NCBI GenBank assembly: GCA_028095005.1
Contig: CM051460.1
Span: forward strand, 65,821,676-65,885,675
DNA from: Rhynchospora pubera
Lineage: Eukaryota; Streptophyta; Magnoliopsida; Poales; Cyperaceae
Direction of reading: 5' to 3'
DNA: 64,000 bases
The first letter of the stretch is position 1. Every line of letters starts with the position of its first letter. The notes under the pieces are model-generated. The model worked only from the letters and a program-made list of their open reading frames with translations, was not told where the DNA came from and made no database searches. Positions 37,807 through 48,130 of this stretch are shown piece by piece. A program made the translations under genes and the position numbers.

Positions 37807-38139
37807 ATGGACAAATCGGAAGGAAGCAACCCAAATGGGAATAAGGGGAAAAAACCCGTTGAACAAGTTTATGTCCGACAAAAAGACAAGAAGAAGGAGA
37901 AAAAGACCAAGAAGGAGACGGAGACGGAGACGAAGACGGACACCAAGGTAGAGTTTGATGTCACTCGTCAGAGATACGTGCCTCAGTGGATGCGAGATAA
38001 GCCTCTCCCTAGGAGGTCTGTATCTGCTGTGAGGCGTTTTCCAGTCGGTTGCGGACGGACTCCTGCAGATTGGGAGGAGGTCCCAGAGGAGATGCCAGAG
38101 GAGGAGCCAGAGGAGATAGAGGAAGAAAAGAAGGAGTGA
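37807..38139 (+). CDS. Small Lys/Glu-rich ORF of the CACTA element, first copy
   Basis: 110 residues. It is highly charged, with a lysine/glutamate/threonine-rich middle (~38-57), an arginine-containing segment RYVPQWMRDKPLPRRSVSAV, and an acidic tail. Its start (MDKSEGSNPNGNKGKKPVEQVYVRQ) resembles the start of the ORF at 38392 (MEKGEGSNQNAKKSIERVYVRR), and both have GTAGT(A/G) directly before the ATG. I do not recognise the family. It could be an independent small protein of the element or a leader ORF upstream of the main gene at 38958. Function is unknown. Confidence 0.5.
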   Translation: MDKSEGSNPNGNKGKKPVEQVYVRQKDKKKEKKTKKETETETKTDTKVEFDVTRQRYVPQWMRDKPLPRRSVSAVRRFPVGCGRTPADWEEVPEEMPEEEPEEIEEEKKE

Positions 38140-38391
38140 ATTTAGGGTTTAATTTAGCGTTTAAGTGTTTGAATTGTTGTTTTAATTATTATCTATGTTA
38201 ATTTGAACCTTAATTTGTATGAACCTTAAGTTTGGAAAATGTTATTTGGTTTTATCTATATCTATGTTATAATGTTTTAATTATTATATAAATTATTATT
38301 ATTGTGTATGAATTGATTAACTATCCATGATTGAATATATGCTTTAATTATCATCTAAATAAATTATATATGGTGTTTTAATTAGGTAGTG

Positions 38392-38631
38392 ATGGAGAAA
38401 GGTGAAGGAAGCAACCAAAATGCGAAAAAATCCATCGAACGAGTTTATGTTAGGCGAAACGTTCGTTCCAACCCAGCCTCTCAAAATCAGGCATCTCAAA
38501 ACCAGCCTAACCAAAACGAGGCCAAGAAGCCGAATTATGAAGAGGCTGCAATATTTTTCAAGTTTTTAATTGATAAGTTTGTGGCACCATACACAGAAAT
38601 TAGAGAAGAAAATACTGATGACAATAAGTGA
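38392..38631 (+). CDS. Small ORF of the CACTA element, second copy
   Basis: 79 residues from the second of two consecutive ATGs; the upstream ATG adds one residue. The N-terminus is paralogous to that of the ORF at 37807. The middle is Asn/Gln-rich (NPASQNQASQNQPNQNE) and the end reads AAIFFKFLIDKFVAPYTE, a short possible helix. The TTTAATTAGGTAGTG before the start is like the sequence before the first copy, which supports a local duplication. Not recognised; function unknown. Confidence 0.45.
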   Translation: MEKGEGSNQNAKKSIERVYVRRNVRSNPASQNQASQNQPNQNEAKKPNYEEAAIFFKFLIDKFVAPYTEIREENTDDNK

Positions 38632-38957
38632 ACTTAGTGTTTATGTTTGTGTTTGGATTAAGTGAACTTAGTGTTTATGTTTAAGTGAACTTTAGTGTTT
38701 ATGTTTGGATTAGTACTATGTTATTTTGTTGTATTCCTTGGTGATCCAATTATATGAACCTTTCCTTGGATTAGTACTATGTTATTTTATCTATTATTAT
38801 GTTATTTGAGATTGAGCTTGCTATTAATTTTCATTTCTAATGTTATTTGAGATTGAATTGTGAATTATTTTAATTTGAGCTCTATTAATTTTTGTGTTAT
38901 GTGTTTGACTTTGTGCATGTAAGTTGTGGTATGTAACTTGGATTTTAAATTACAGCA

Positions 38958-41900
38958 ATGTCGGACAGAAATGATCAGGATCCCGGGATGAACCCGAATG
39001 ACTCGAGTTCGGAAGAGGAGATTATTGTTAGTAACAAAAGGGGAAAAAGATCAACGGCTAAGTGTTTGAAGACACGCAAAAAGATAGCTGCTGGACAGGA
39101 CATGAAAGTCGAGTTTAACGAGAAATGCAAGCCGATTGGCGAAAATGCAAAGGCATTCACAAATTGGTGTGCTTCAAAAACAAGAGATATGATTCCTTGC
39201 AGGTATTAATATGAATTTGAGATATGAATTATCATTTGATTATAGTATTAATGCACTTATACAAATGAAATGAATGCAGTTATCCTAATTGGATTGCGGT
39301 GCCAAATGAGTTGAAAAAAAATTTGTACAAACAAATAGCACAGGATTGGAAACTTCCGGATGACTTACCACTGGATGTTAAGAAGAAGATTCTACGTAAC
39401 TGTAACGAGTCTTGGAGACATTGGAAAATTCGATTGGTGAGAGAATTTCCTCTATAATACATGTTCATTTATAAACGATTGATTTAGCATCAATTTTAAT
39501 TATAACGTGTCTTTTTGGTCATATCAGAATAAGGCTTACTTGGAGAATCCAAAGGAAGGTGCACCCTCACCATGGGATGTACAGAACATCTCGAAAGAAG
39601 AATTTGAGGCAATGCAAGAGTATCATTCCAGCGAGAAGTTTAAGGTATGAAAATGAGTATCTTTCGCTTTTACTTAATTGCTTAGTTTTTTTTTTGTTTA
39701 TACTAACAAGTCTTTTGAATCTGCTACTAGAAAATGAGTATGCAAGGCCGTCAAAATGCAGCAAAAAGGGACATGCCCCACAGACTGGGATCAGGCGGTT
39801 ATATAAGTGCTGAATCTAGATGGAAAGAAGGAGAAAAGGTACATGGTGCGTCATCGGTTATTACCAAGGATATGGATGACAGGACGTACAGTTGGAGTAG
39901 AGCACGTGCAGTAACGGATGAAGCTACCGGTGAACTTGTTGTAAAAAATCCTAGGGCTGCCGAGGTGGTCGACAAAGCAGTAAGTGTAACAACTCAAATA
40001 ACTTTATTTTGTGAATTCAATGAGTTCAATTTTGTTTAACTTTAAATTTTTTTGTGATAGGTTGCTCTAGTTAAGTCAGGGGAAGTTCAACCGGTTCGTC
40101 AAAATGATATCTTGACTTCTGCGATCGGTACACCAGAGCATTCTGGACGGTTGAGAGGATATCCGGTGTTCTCAGGCGTGAAGCAGGTGTACGGTAGTGG
40201 TACAAGAAAATCAAACAAGGGGTTTAGCAAAGAGGAGGTTGATCGGATGGTGCAAGAGGAAGTGAAAAGACGAATGGATGAGGAATTCAAGGCCCGAATG
40301 GATGAGGAATGGAACAGGCGAATGCAACAGTTCTCGCAAGTCCAGTCACCGCAGACCTACGATCCAATTTTTCAACAAGCCATGATTATGCTATCACAGG
40401 GTAGCAACAATCAACCGCATCCGATTCCTCCATCTACTTATCAGGTTCTTAATTACACCTAGCTTATGATAGATATTAATTGCTTTTGCCCTCATATAGT
40501 ATTTAGGATTTCTAATTCGTTAATACAGGGGCCTGTCGAAGCCTTGCTGCTCCTACCAGGGATATCTGGGACGCCTGTGTATGTAGCTAGAGCTATGGTG
40601 TTTGCACAGGTTTCTGAGATAGTCCATGGACAACCAGTTGGCATAGGGGAGGTGAAGGTACAAATCTTAGAAGTTTTCGATAGTGCCAGACACGTGATAG
40701 TACCTTTTCCACCTCCTAACGCAGATGATCAGCTTGGTGTTCTCCAAGGTTCATTTCTAAGATGGCCGGGTCATATGGTAGATTATGACTTGACAAAACT
40801 GGTAAATCTTGATTTCAATTATAAATTTTCCAAAGTTCTAATTATTATATATACTGCTATATTAAAAAATGAGAAATATATCGTTTTGATGACTAATGTG
40901 GATTTTATAGGAGCAAGTGAGGAAAATGACGAAACAAACTCCACATATTCCTCCGCAAGATAAGGGAAAGGAGAAGGTGCAAGAGGGTGATGAAGATGAA
41001 GAGGAGAGTGTGGATCAGTTTTTTGCGGAGGAGGACATTCAATTGCACGATCCGTTCGTCCCTGATGAGAAGTTGGCACAGATTGGGCCTCACGCAAAGA
41101 GAATGCACGACTATATGAGGATGTTCGACAAATCAGTGACTGAATTCGCCGATATTCCTGCTGATTTCGAATTTCAAGATGTGAAGACCTTCATCCTCGA
41201 ATTTAAAGACATCCGCCATGTCTTCAGTAGGAATGAACTCTTCGTTCAAGTGATTAAACTTTGGATCTTGTAAGTACTTTCTTAACTTTACAACAATTGA
41301 TCATTGGTTATATGATATGTCTAATAAATTAAAACCCTAAACCCTAAACATTGTACATACAACATTTAGGCGGTGCAGGCAATATTGTGCTGATACTTTG
41401 ATGAAGAAGTGGATATTTTGGGATCCGGAAAGATGCTCAGGTCGGGATGTAATGCAAGATGAGCTCGGAACTGTACGATACATAGCGAATCTTCTGAAGA
41501 AGTATGCTAAAAGGGATCCCTACCATGTTTTAGTGCATCATAATCGGTTAGTTATAAAATCTCTAATTCTGACTTTATCTTTTATTATGAATCTACAGTT
41601 TAATGTTAATTTCACCAACAAAGAGATAATATGTATGTAATTACAGGTCGCATTTTGTGATTATTATCGCAAAACTCTCGAAACGAAAGATGTGGATAGT
41701 AGATTCACTCCAATCGAACGAAGGCTACCAATCTCCAATTCTACGAAAATACGATCAGTAAGTTTAGACTTAACATATATATATATATAATGCGTGTATG
41801 CATTGTTTAGTTATATACTAATATTTAGAAATGAATTTTCATAATTTTATATTTAATTTTGCAGAGCTCTGTCAAGATTGGTCCAAGTTCCCAAGTTTGA

Positions 41901-42345
41901 AGTTCAAATGATTCCCGTACATAGTTCAATACTAATATATGTAGTTTCAACAATTTCGTAATTTATTTAATTTAAACTTAATAGTATTATTTTATGTTCT
42001 TGTAGAGTCCACGACAACCAAACAATACAGATTGCGGCTTTTATGCGATGACTTCGCTACGCAAGATCCTTGATCACTGCACGCTACATCCGGACCTACC
42101 ATCGGTATGGATTAAGTTTAATTAACCTTAATGTATATATATGAAAATGTTTTAAGGTTTATAATTTAGAGTTTAATGTATATTATATTGTGGAGTTTAG
42201 AGTTCATAGGTTACTAACTATATGAAATGCCAATAAAATGCAGTTTTTGCAACCTATGGGGAAGCGTTATAGCGAGGACGAGATTAATTTTACTGTAAAT
42301 GAGTGGTTCGGCTTTTTACTTGGATATTTAGGTGCTAATAATTGA
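38958..42345 (+). CDS. CACTA accessory protein: Ptta/En/Spm-type transposase + DUF8039-like + Ulp1 protease
   Basis: Twelve exons give 774 residues with no stop: 38958-39202, 39280-39436, 39528-39644, 39731-39979, 40061-40444, 40529-40801, 40911-41269, 41370-41546, 41647-41757, 41865-41916, 42006-42104, 42244-42345; all introns are GT-AG and phases agree. Residues ~1-256 match a plant Ptta/En/Spm transposase (transposase_24) layout with a basic N-terminus. A charged, probably coiled-coil stretch lies near ~315-350 (repeated RRMDEEF/ARMDEEW). Residues ~385-475 look like DUF8039. The C-terminal ~160 residues are an Ulp1/C48 cysteine protease with His656, Asp673 (MWIVDS), Gln712 and Cys718 (PRQPNNTDCGFY), the expected catalytic set. 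Ulp1 enzymes cleave SUMO; activity here is inferred. An upstream non-coding exon is possible, as an AG lies just before the ATG. Confidence 0.85.
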
Positions 42346-42539
42346 TGACTACAAAATTTGTGATATTAATATATTAGATGTTATGATAAATGTTAATTTG
42401 CATGTGATTTGATAATTATTATTGTGTGTATGATGCATGTGATATGTAAATTGCTGGTACATATCGGTATTCTTATTTGATGGCTAGCAAAAATGGCGCT
42501 AGCCCCAGAAACAAAAATTTTTTTTTTTTATATTGATTA

Positions 42540-42895
42540 TTATTAGTACCGGTTTTTAATAATAAACCGGTACTGAAGAGATATTTAGTACCGGTTTTTA
42601 GACTAAAAACCGGTACTAATGATACCAAAATTTTTTAAATTTTTAAAATAAAACAGTTTGCTAACATTAGTACCGGTTTTTATTTAAAAACCGGTACTAA
42701 AAGTATTATTTTTAGTACCGGTTTTTATTAAAAAACCGGTACTAATGTTAACTGCTGGTTTCCCCCGCAAATTGGGCCCTGTCTTCAGTACCGCCTATTT
42801 AGTACCGGTTTTTAAATATCTTTAGCACCCCCTATTATTAGTACCACTGCAAAACCGGTACTAAAGATTCATAATAAACCGGTACTAAAAAAATA
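42540..42895. repeat. 3' subterminal palindrome array of the CACTA element
   Basis: Four full palindromes of the AGTACCGGTTTTT/AAAAACCGGTACT type (near 42544, 42586, 42668 and 42712), then degenerate single arms up to the right end. It mirrors the array at the left end. Confidence 0.85.
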
Positions 42896-42941
42896 ATATG
42901 GCGCAGTGTCTTCCTTCTTCCTATATCCAAACGGTGCCTAG

Positions 42942-45483
42942 AAGCACAACATTCATAAACTTACCTAGTGTAAGAAAATTAAGACTAATCAACTTTGTCT
43001 GGCAGGGGAGTCTCTTATTCGGCTGCACTAAAAAAATAGACTCGTGACGTAAAAATGTTTTAATTAAAATTCCAGGAAGTTTCGGGAAGCTTAATATTTA
43101 GAGACTTTTTTAAAAAAAATTGCAATATTTAGAAGCTTATCTGGTGAAAACTGAAAAGGTTATTTTGATAGTTGGTTCCAGTATATATTAGAAGTATATA
43201 AATTTTGTGTGTCGTGAGTTGCACGTGAGCACTGTGGTTAGTACAGTGCAGTCATTTTAGCCGTTGGATTTTTTGTTGCATGATGGATCGATCTGGCCCC
43301 TCCGATGGTCACCCTTTGGTCCGAGCCTTTCGCCAAACCCCAAAAAAGTCAGTCGCTCCTCTCTCTCTTTCTTTTTCCCGTCGCTCATCGCCACTGTGCC
43401 ACTGTTCGTCCCTCTTTCCGCAACCTGCCCTGTCGGCTCCCTGTGCGCTGTAGATCTCTTAACAGTTCCACCAGGTCAGCGCGACGTGCGTGCGCACGGT
43501 TAGGTTGGCTCGATGGGGTCCTTGCTCGCGGTGTTGTGGTCCTGCGTTGTTTTTCTTCCCTTCTCTCTGCGCTGGTGTCCTGCTCCTTCCCTGCCTCCCG
43601 TTTCTCCACCTTCGTTGCTGGGAATTTGTGCGTACCTGCTCGTCCTCTGTTCGGGATTCACATATACACCTCTCTTCATCGCCTCTTCTGCTTTTTTTCT
43701 CTTCAACTGTTTCTTTCTTTTCCTGGTGACCTCCTTTTCCTGCTTGCTTTTCTTCCTTCCTTCCTTAGTTTTTGCCTTATCCGAAATCTTGGTTTTTTCA
43801 GCTATTTTGTCTTTGTTGTTCTGGATTTTATTTGTACTGAGCAGGTGTTAATTTCTGTGCTTTCGTATCTGTTCAGGTCAGGAGGTGCTGTAGGCTGGAG
43901 TGTACTTCTCTGGATCCGAGATTGCCACTGGTATTTCCCACTGTCACCTGCTCCTATTATGTTTTTTGTGAGGTTTTCGTTTTCTCTTTTTGTTTGGGTT
44001 TCGATCAGTTGGCACAAGTGATGCTGCCAAGCTAACTGGGGAGGGTTAGGTTCTATTCAGGCCACAATTCTGTGAGTGTTTGTCAGTATGGGTTTAATTA
44101 ATTAGAGCACTGTGTGTTTGATCGAGGTATGTAAGGGTGTTTTGTCTTTTATGTTGGTGCAATCGCCTTTTCTGATGAAAGTTTTATTACTTCCTTTCAG
44201 TTGGTTGTTGCTCCAGCAGAATTTTGTTTTTTTTGTATATTGTCATGGAAATTTCCTCACTTTTCTGTGTATTTTTTTTATCATTTTTTGGCATGTCAGG
44301 GTTCATTGTGATTTCTGTTCAGCTGTTGTTTCCAAGGAAAAGGAAGAAGTAATGTGGTCTGTCAATCACTCATTCGCTAGGTGAGCAACTATTTGTTGTT
44401 GTGGATGTTTATAATTATACGTATTTTATGAGTGAGTAGATTTGGATATGGTTTGGTAATTCTGCCTGCATGGTCATGGCCAGTGGTTGGTCATTGGGTA
44501 CAGATAGTCGGTGTTTTTTCGGATGATATACATCGAATCCTATTTTGTTTCGCTCATTTGGTAGTGGTTTTGACGGGTATTGAGTGGTCATGTTTGATTG
44601 TTAGGGTTATTCATTTATTTATCTTCTCTGGTAGTGTTTCTTCATGATGTACATGTATTATTTTTCTGATTTTATTTTACAGGTATATTTGGGATTTTGA
44701 GACGTCAATTTTTGGAGATTTTATCTAAACTTTGAGGTACATTTTATTGCTTCCAAGTTTCAGCAGTATACAGACATTCATATATTTCCTCTCTTTATTA
44801 ATTACTCAACTGTGTTTTGAATGTACTTTGTTTATGTATACTGTTGTTGCTTCAAATTTCTTTAGTGAAAGAGGAAGCAACCTTATGTGGTACTGGTATG
44901 GCTTTTGTTTCATTAATTTTATAATATGAGAGTTAAATGACCTTTCAATGATGTCCTATAATGTTCTTCAAATGACCTTTCAATGATGTCCTATAATGTT
45001 CTTCTCCTCCAAATTTCAAATCGAAGTACAAACTTTTTGGTTGTGTTATGTAAAAGCTTTTTTTTTTGTTATTGAAAAATTATAACGTAACCAAAACAGT
45101 TGGCGGCTATGCATCAGTTTGGCCTTAATTTCTCTCTCATAAGTCCAAATGTATGCTTCAATCGATCATTATGTGATTTAAAAAAATAAATTGCTCTCAT
45201 TTTAATTTTTTTTCTTAATTTTCAGCTCATGGCTTATCAAGTAAAATGATTTTTATCGAAATAGTTCTTTTTATCCCTCTTTCATTTATCCAGGTTTTTC
45301 CTTACATTTTGCAAGGGCATATCTGGTACATAAATGTATACCTAAAAGAAGAAAAATTTTACAATTGTTTGTCTTTTATGATTACTACTTTTTATAATGG
45401 CACCTACAAATTGTTTAGGTCTTTTATAATTTCGTAATTGAGCTTTTCCTTCCAAATTTCTAATTTTGTTTACAATTATGTAG
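42942..45483. other. Probable Helitron-derived segment, no intact gene
   Basis: The 43300-43800 part is pyrimidine-rich and resembles a plant gene leader; the several ORFs called there on both strands are low-complexity readings of it. 44936-45004 holds an exact 35-base tandem duplication. The frame before 44380 ends in ...HSFAR followed by GGTGAGC, which could be a captured exon; it is not recognised. The left border of the Helitron was not found. Confidence 0.35.
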
Positions 45484-45757
45484 AGGGCTTTGATTGCACC
45501 GGCTGCTCATGCTTCTGATTCAGCTGAAGCTGAATGCTTGAAGTTCCTAGCATCTCCTGTTGGCATGGGTTGGCATCTTTCAAAGCTCATATTTTTTTTA
45601 TTTATTTCTGAAATTTTCTTCATAAAAAAAATTAGTTTTTTTATTATTTTTTTCTTTGGGATGCAGGATGAATATTCACAGTGGGTGGTGGCTAGCCAGA
45701 GAAGCTAGAAGTGATGTCAGAATTTCTAAGATACTACTATCTCCTCTTCACCTAAGT
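45484..45757 (+). pseudogene. NADPH-cytochrome P450 reductase fragment (broken)
   Basis: After a TAG acceptor, 45484-45566 reads RALIAPAAHASDSAEAECLK and then FLASPVG. After an intron-like gap, 45667-45705 reads DEYSQWVVASQRS. Out-of-frame remnants follow: LEVM-SEF (~45707-45728) and a shortened RYYSISSSP-like stretch (~45728-45757). This order is characteristic of the FAD/connecting domain of plant NADPH-cytochrome P450 reductase (CPR), recalled and not searched. Breaks: an altered donor after the first exon, a ~4-base loss after SQRS, and loss of the segment between EF and RYYS. No other CPR exons were found, so this is a captured, decayed gene piece. Confidence 0.72.
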
Positions 45758-46905
45758 AAGTATTTAAAGTTTACTATTTGTGGCTTTCCATCAAAATTGA
45801 AGTGCTTACAGGGACTCTTCTCCAAAGATTTTTCTTGAGAACAAGGATCGTTCTGACTTCTGAGCAGTAGGTCCATTTATTTCAGGTCAGGGATATTTTT
45901 GTCCTAATTTAACATTAAGATTTTTTAAAGTTAAAAATATGATTGAAAATGAAAAAGGGGTGTCTATATCTGAGAAAAGCTTAATTAGAGGGGTTTATAT
46001 CCGATTTTATAGATCAGAGAGGTTTATTTCTGGTTTTAAAAAATTGGAGGAGTTGTATATCCAATTTTGCCTTCTTTATATATATTGCATATATTTTCTG
46101 TCACACTGACAGACAATTTATATTCAATATTCTCAATTCGCATGGCTTATACCTCATGTCATGAATTGTTGCTAGATTGCGATGTGGGATCAGTTTAAAG
46201 ATGTAACGATTTTCAAGCATATATATTTCATTTGATTCGCTCATGTGGATAAGTGGATTCTTTATTCGTTGATGTCATGCTATCTACCTCTTGCTTTTCA
46301 TTTATATTCATTAATCATGCTTTTCATTTTTATATATACATGAGAGTTCAATGTCAAATGTTCACACGTATATGGTAATTTCATTGTCTTTCTTATTTTT
46401 CTCTTTCAAATGGCTATACTTCATTACTCTGTGTGTGTGTGTGTTTTTTTTAAATTAAATACTGACAATAATGCTTCTTGTGATTGTTTTTCTAGATTGC
46501 AAACATTTTTCAAATACATTATTTGATAGTTTTGTCTGCACAAGATATCATAAGAATTTTATAAAAATAATAAGAACTCAATCACCAAAAATAATAAAAA
46601 AATAAAAATAGATAAAACTCTTTGCCGAATGGTTGTTAATTTAAAAATCTCTTTTGCAAAAGAATCAGTATTGTGAACTTTGGAGGTAAGCACTCTAATC
46701 CGTATTTCGTTCTTTACCGCAATACCTAAATAGAGAATTGATTATACGAGTACCAATGAGGTTTAAATACTAATTGATGAATTACAATTTAAACCGGTGG
46801 AGAAATGTTTCACACATCCACCTAATAATTAGTTTGGTTAGTATTGATCAAACAATTCATCACACATACTCTTATACTTTACTAATCTTTCATACTTGAA
46901 ATAGA
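45758..46905. other. Remainder of Helitron-like segment
   Basis: No gene is seen. A short GT repeat lies at 46431-46444. The phrase 'gaggggtttatatccgatttta' recurs in varied form at 45990-46070. Confidence 0.4.
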
Positions 46906-46943
46906 CATAGATGAATCGCGCAACGCGCGAGATTAGCACTAGT
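46906..46943 (+). mobile_element. Helitron 3' terminus
   Basis: A perfect hairpin TCGCGC-AAC-GCGCGA (46916-46930) is followed 8 bases later by CTAGT (46939-46943), the hairpin plus CTRRT end of plant Helitrons. The upstream captured CPR fragment fits a Helitron. The next base is A and not the usual T. The 5' TC end was not located. Confidence 0.7.
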
Positions 46944-47643
46944 ATTATTTAAACATGAAACAAACCTCTTTTCTTTTGTTTTTTTTATTGAAAAACAAAC
47001 CTCTTTGATATTGCTTAAAACAAACATCATTTCTAGGTCTTCGCAGCAAGATTTGTTTGTAATATAAGTAAAACAAAAGCGGTACCAAATTCGGCCTCAA
47101 TTTTAAGATAAATAACTAATAAATAAATTAAGCCCCCTTCAAAACCCAGTTCCAAATAATAACAAATAAGAATAGAATGGTCCATGGAAGAACTCAGAAT
47201 TATGTATTTTTTTCATTTTACAAGTACAGACTACGGAATCAGTTAATTGTGGTAAAAACATTGTGAGGTACAGTATTTGACAGTTGTACTAGCATCGAGC
47301 ATCGATCTGACCCATTTGTAAGGATAAACGGCTCTGATGGGTTGGATTGAACTGGCATTTCTGGAGAGAATCCAACCAAGCAATGTGAAATTAGAAGAAA
47401 TGATTTTTTATTAGTTTTCAAAAATAATAATAATAATAATAAAGCATCTTGGTTTCGCTTTTTCGTCAATCCTTAGAAACTTTGACCCTGGAATTAGGCC
47501 CATCAGAAATTTGACAATCAAGTTTGGGCTATTTCATGTGTGGGAATGTAATAATAGTGAAAATTACTTGATAATGGGCCTACTACGAATTCAATGGGCT
47601 ATTTGCCTCATTGCCTGTCTGTGTTTAATATCAGGAATTATAA
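46944..47643. other. Intergenic, no gene recognised
   Basis: AT-rich; a short AAT repeat lies at about 47423-47441. ORFs at 47239-47469 and 47511-47708 are without domain features; the latter runs into the foldback element. Confidence 0.4.
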
Positions 47644-47918
47644 GTGTCATCGGCAAATATATCATCCCAGCTATCGCTAAATACAAATTTAACATATACA
47701 CCAAATAAAGTGAACATATAGACAATCTAAGTGAACACTTACAAACAAATAAGTGTTGTCATCACTTATTCAGAAGTTTACATGTATATTCAACTTATTT
47801 TCATTGAACTTATTTGTTTGTATGTGTTCACTTAGATCGTCTATATGTTCACTTTGTTTGTTGTATATGTTCAATTTATATTTAACGATGGTTGGGATGG
47901 TATATTTCCGTTTAATAT
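47644..47918. mobile_element. Foldback element with ~110-base arms
   Basis: The left arm (about 47650-47757) and right arm (about 47808-47915) are inverted copies: GTGAACATATAGAC...CTAAGTGAACAC pairs with GTGTTCACTTAG...GTCTATATGTTCAC, and the outer ATCATCCCAGC...ATCG pairs with CGATGGTTGGGAT. Loop ~50 bases. It has no coding capacity. Confidence 0.7.
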
Positions 47919-47939
47919 GCCCCACCACTACCACTCTAC

Positions 47940-48130
47940 CAGAGTACCAGTTCCCGAAAAATTTAAAAATAATATTAAAATAATAATAGTAATAATATCT
48001 ATATAATCAAAATTATTTGAATAGTATCACCATTATGAAATCTCAGATTTCGGAATTTGGAATTCCGTAACAGACTAATTATGAAATCCTGAATTCCGTA
48101 ACTACATCTTTTGTAGCTATTATAAGTAAC
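47940..48130. repeat. Left member of an inverted repeat pair
   Basis: It matches the reverse complement of about 58760-58935 over ~190 bases, including 'taatcaaaattattt(g/a)aatagtatca' and CGTAACAGACTA/CTAACAGACTAG blocks. The pair could be the terminal repeats of an 11-kb element or two independent copies of a short repeat. Confidence 0.65.

Larger units (their letters stand above)
32004..42908 (+). mobile_element. Complete CACTA (En/Spm) transposon, 10.9 kb
   Basis: The left end is CACTACGCCA and the reverse complement of the right end is CACTGCGCCA, flanked on both sides by TCT (32001-32003 and 42909-42911), the 3-bp duplication expected for CACTA. Both subterminal zones (32022-32325 and 42540-42895) hold repeated palindromes AGTACCGGTTTTT...AAAAACCGGTACT, and a third group lies inside at 36697-36918. 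It carries an intact TNP2 gene and an intact spliced gene with transposase-24 and Ulp1-type protease parts, both in + orientation. Nothing seen in the sequence rules out autonomy. In this superfamily, TNP2 cuts the ends and a second protein binds the subterminal repeats. Confidence 0.92.
31887..42938. mobile_element. MITE (~147 bp) interrupted by the CACTA transposon
   Basis: The outer pieces 31887-32003 and 42909-42938 together form one MITE. The ends GGCCTCCGTTTGGATAGG and the reverse complement GGCACCGTTTGGATAT are inverted repeats, flanked by TAG at 31884-31886 and 42939-42941. Its sequence matches the copies at 59221, 59477 and 62615. The CACTA element entered it later. Confidence 0.8.

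Noticed and set aside
43305..44021. 238-residue + strand ORF
   Set aside because: Ser/Phe/Leu-rich translation of a pyrimidine-rich stretch with equally long frames on overlapping and opposite strands; no domain.
47995..48030. TCTATATAATC as the 5' end of the second Helitron
   Set aside because: Homology with the inverted copy at 58.9 kb continues across it, so it is not a boundary.
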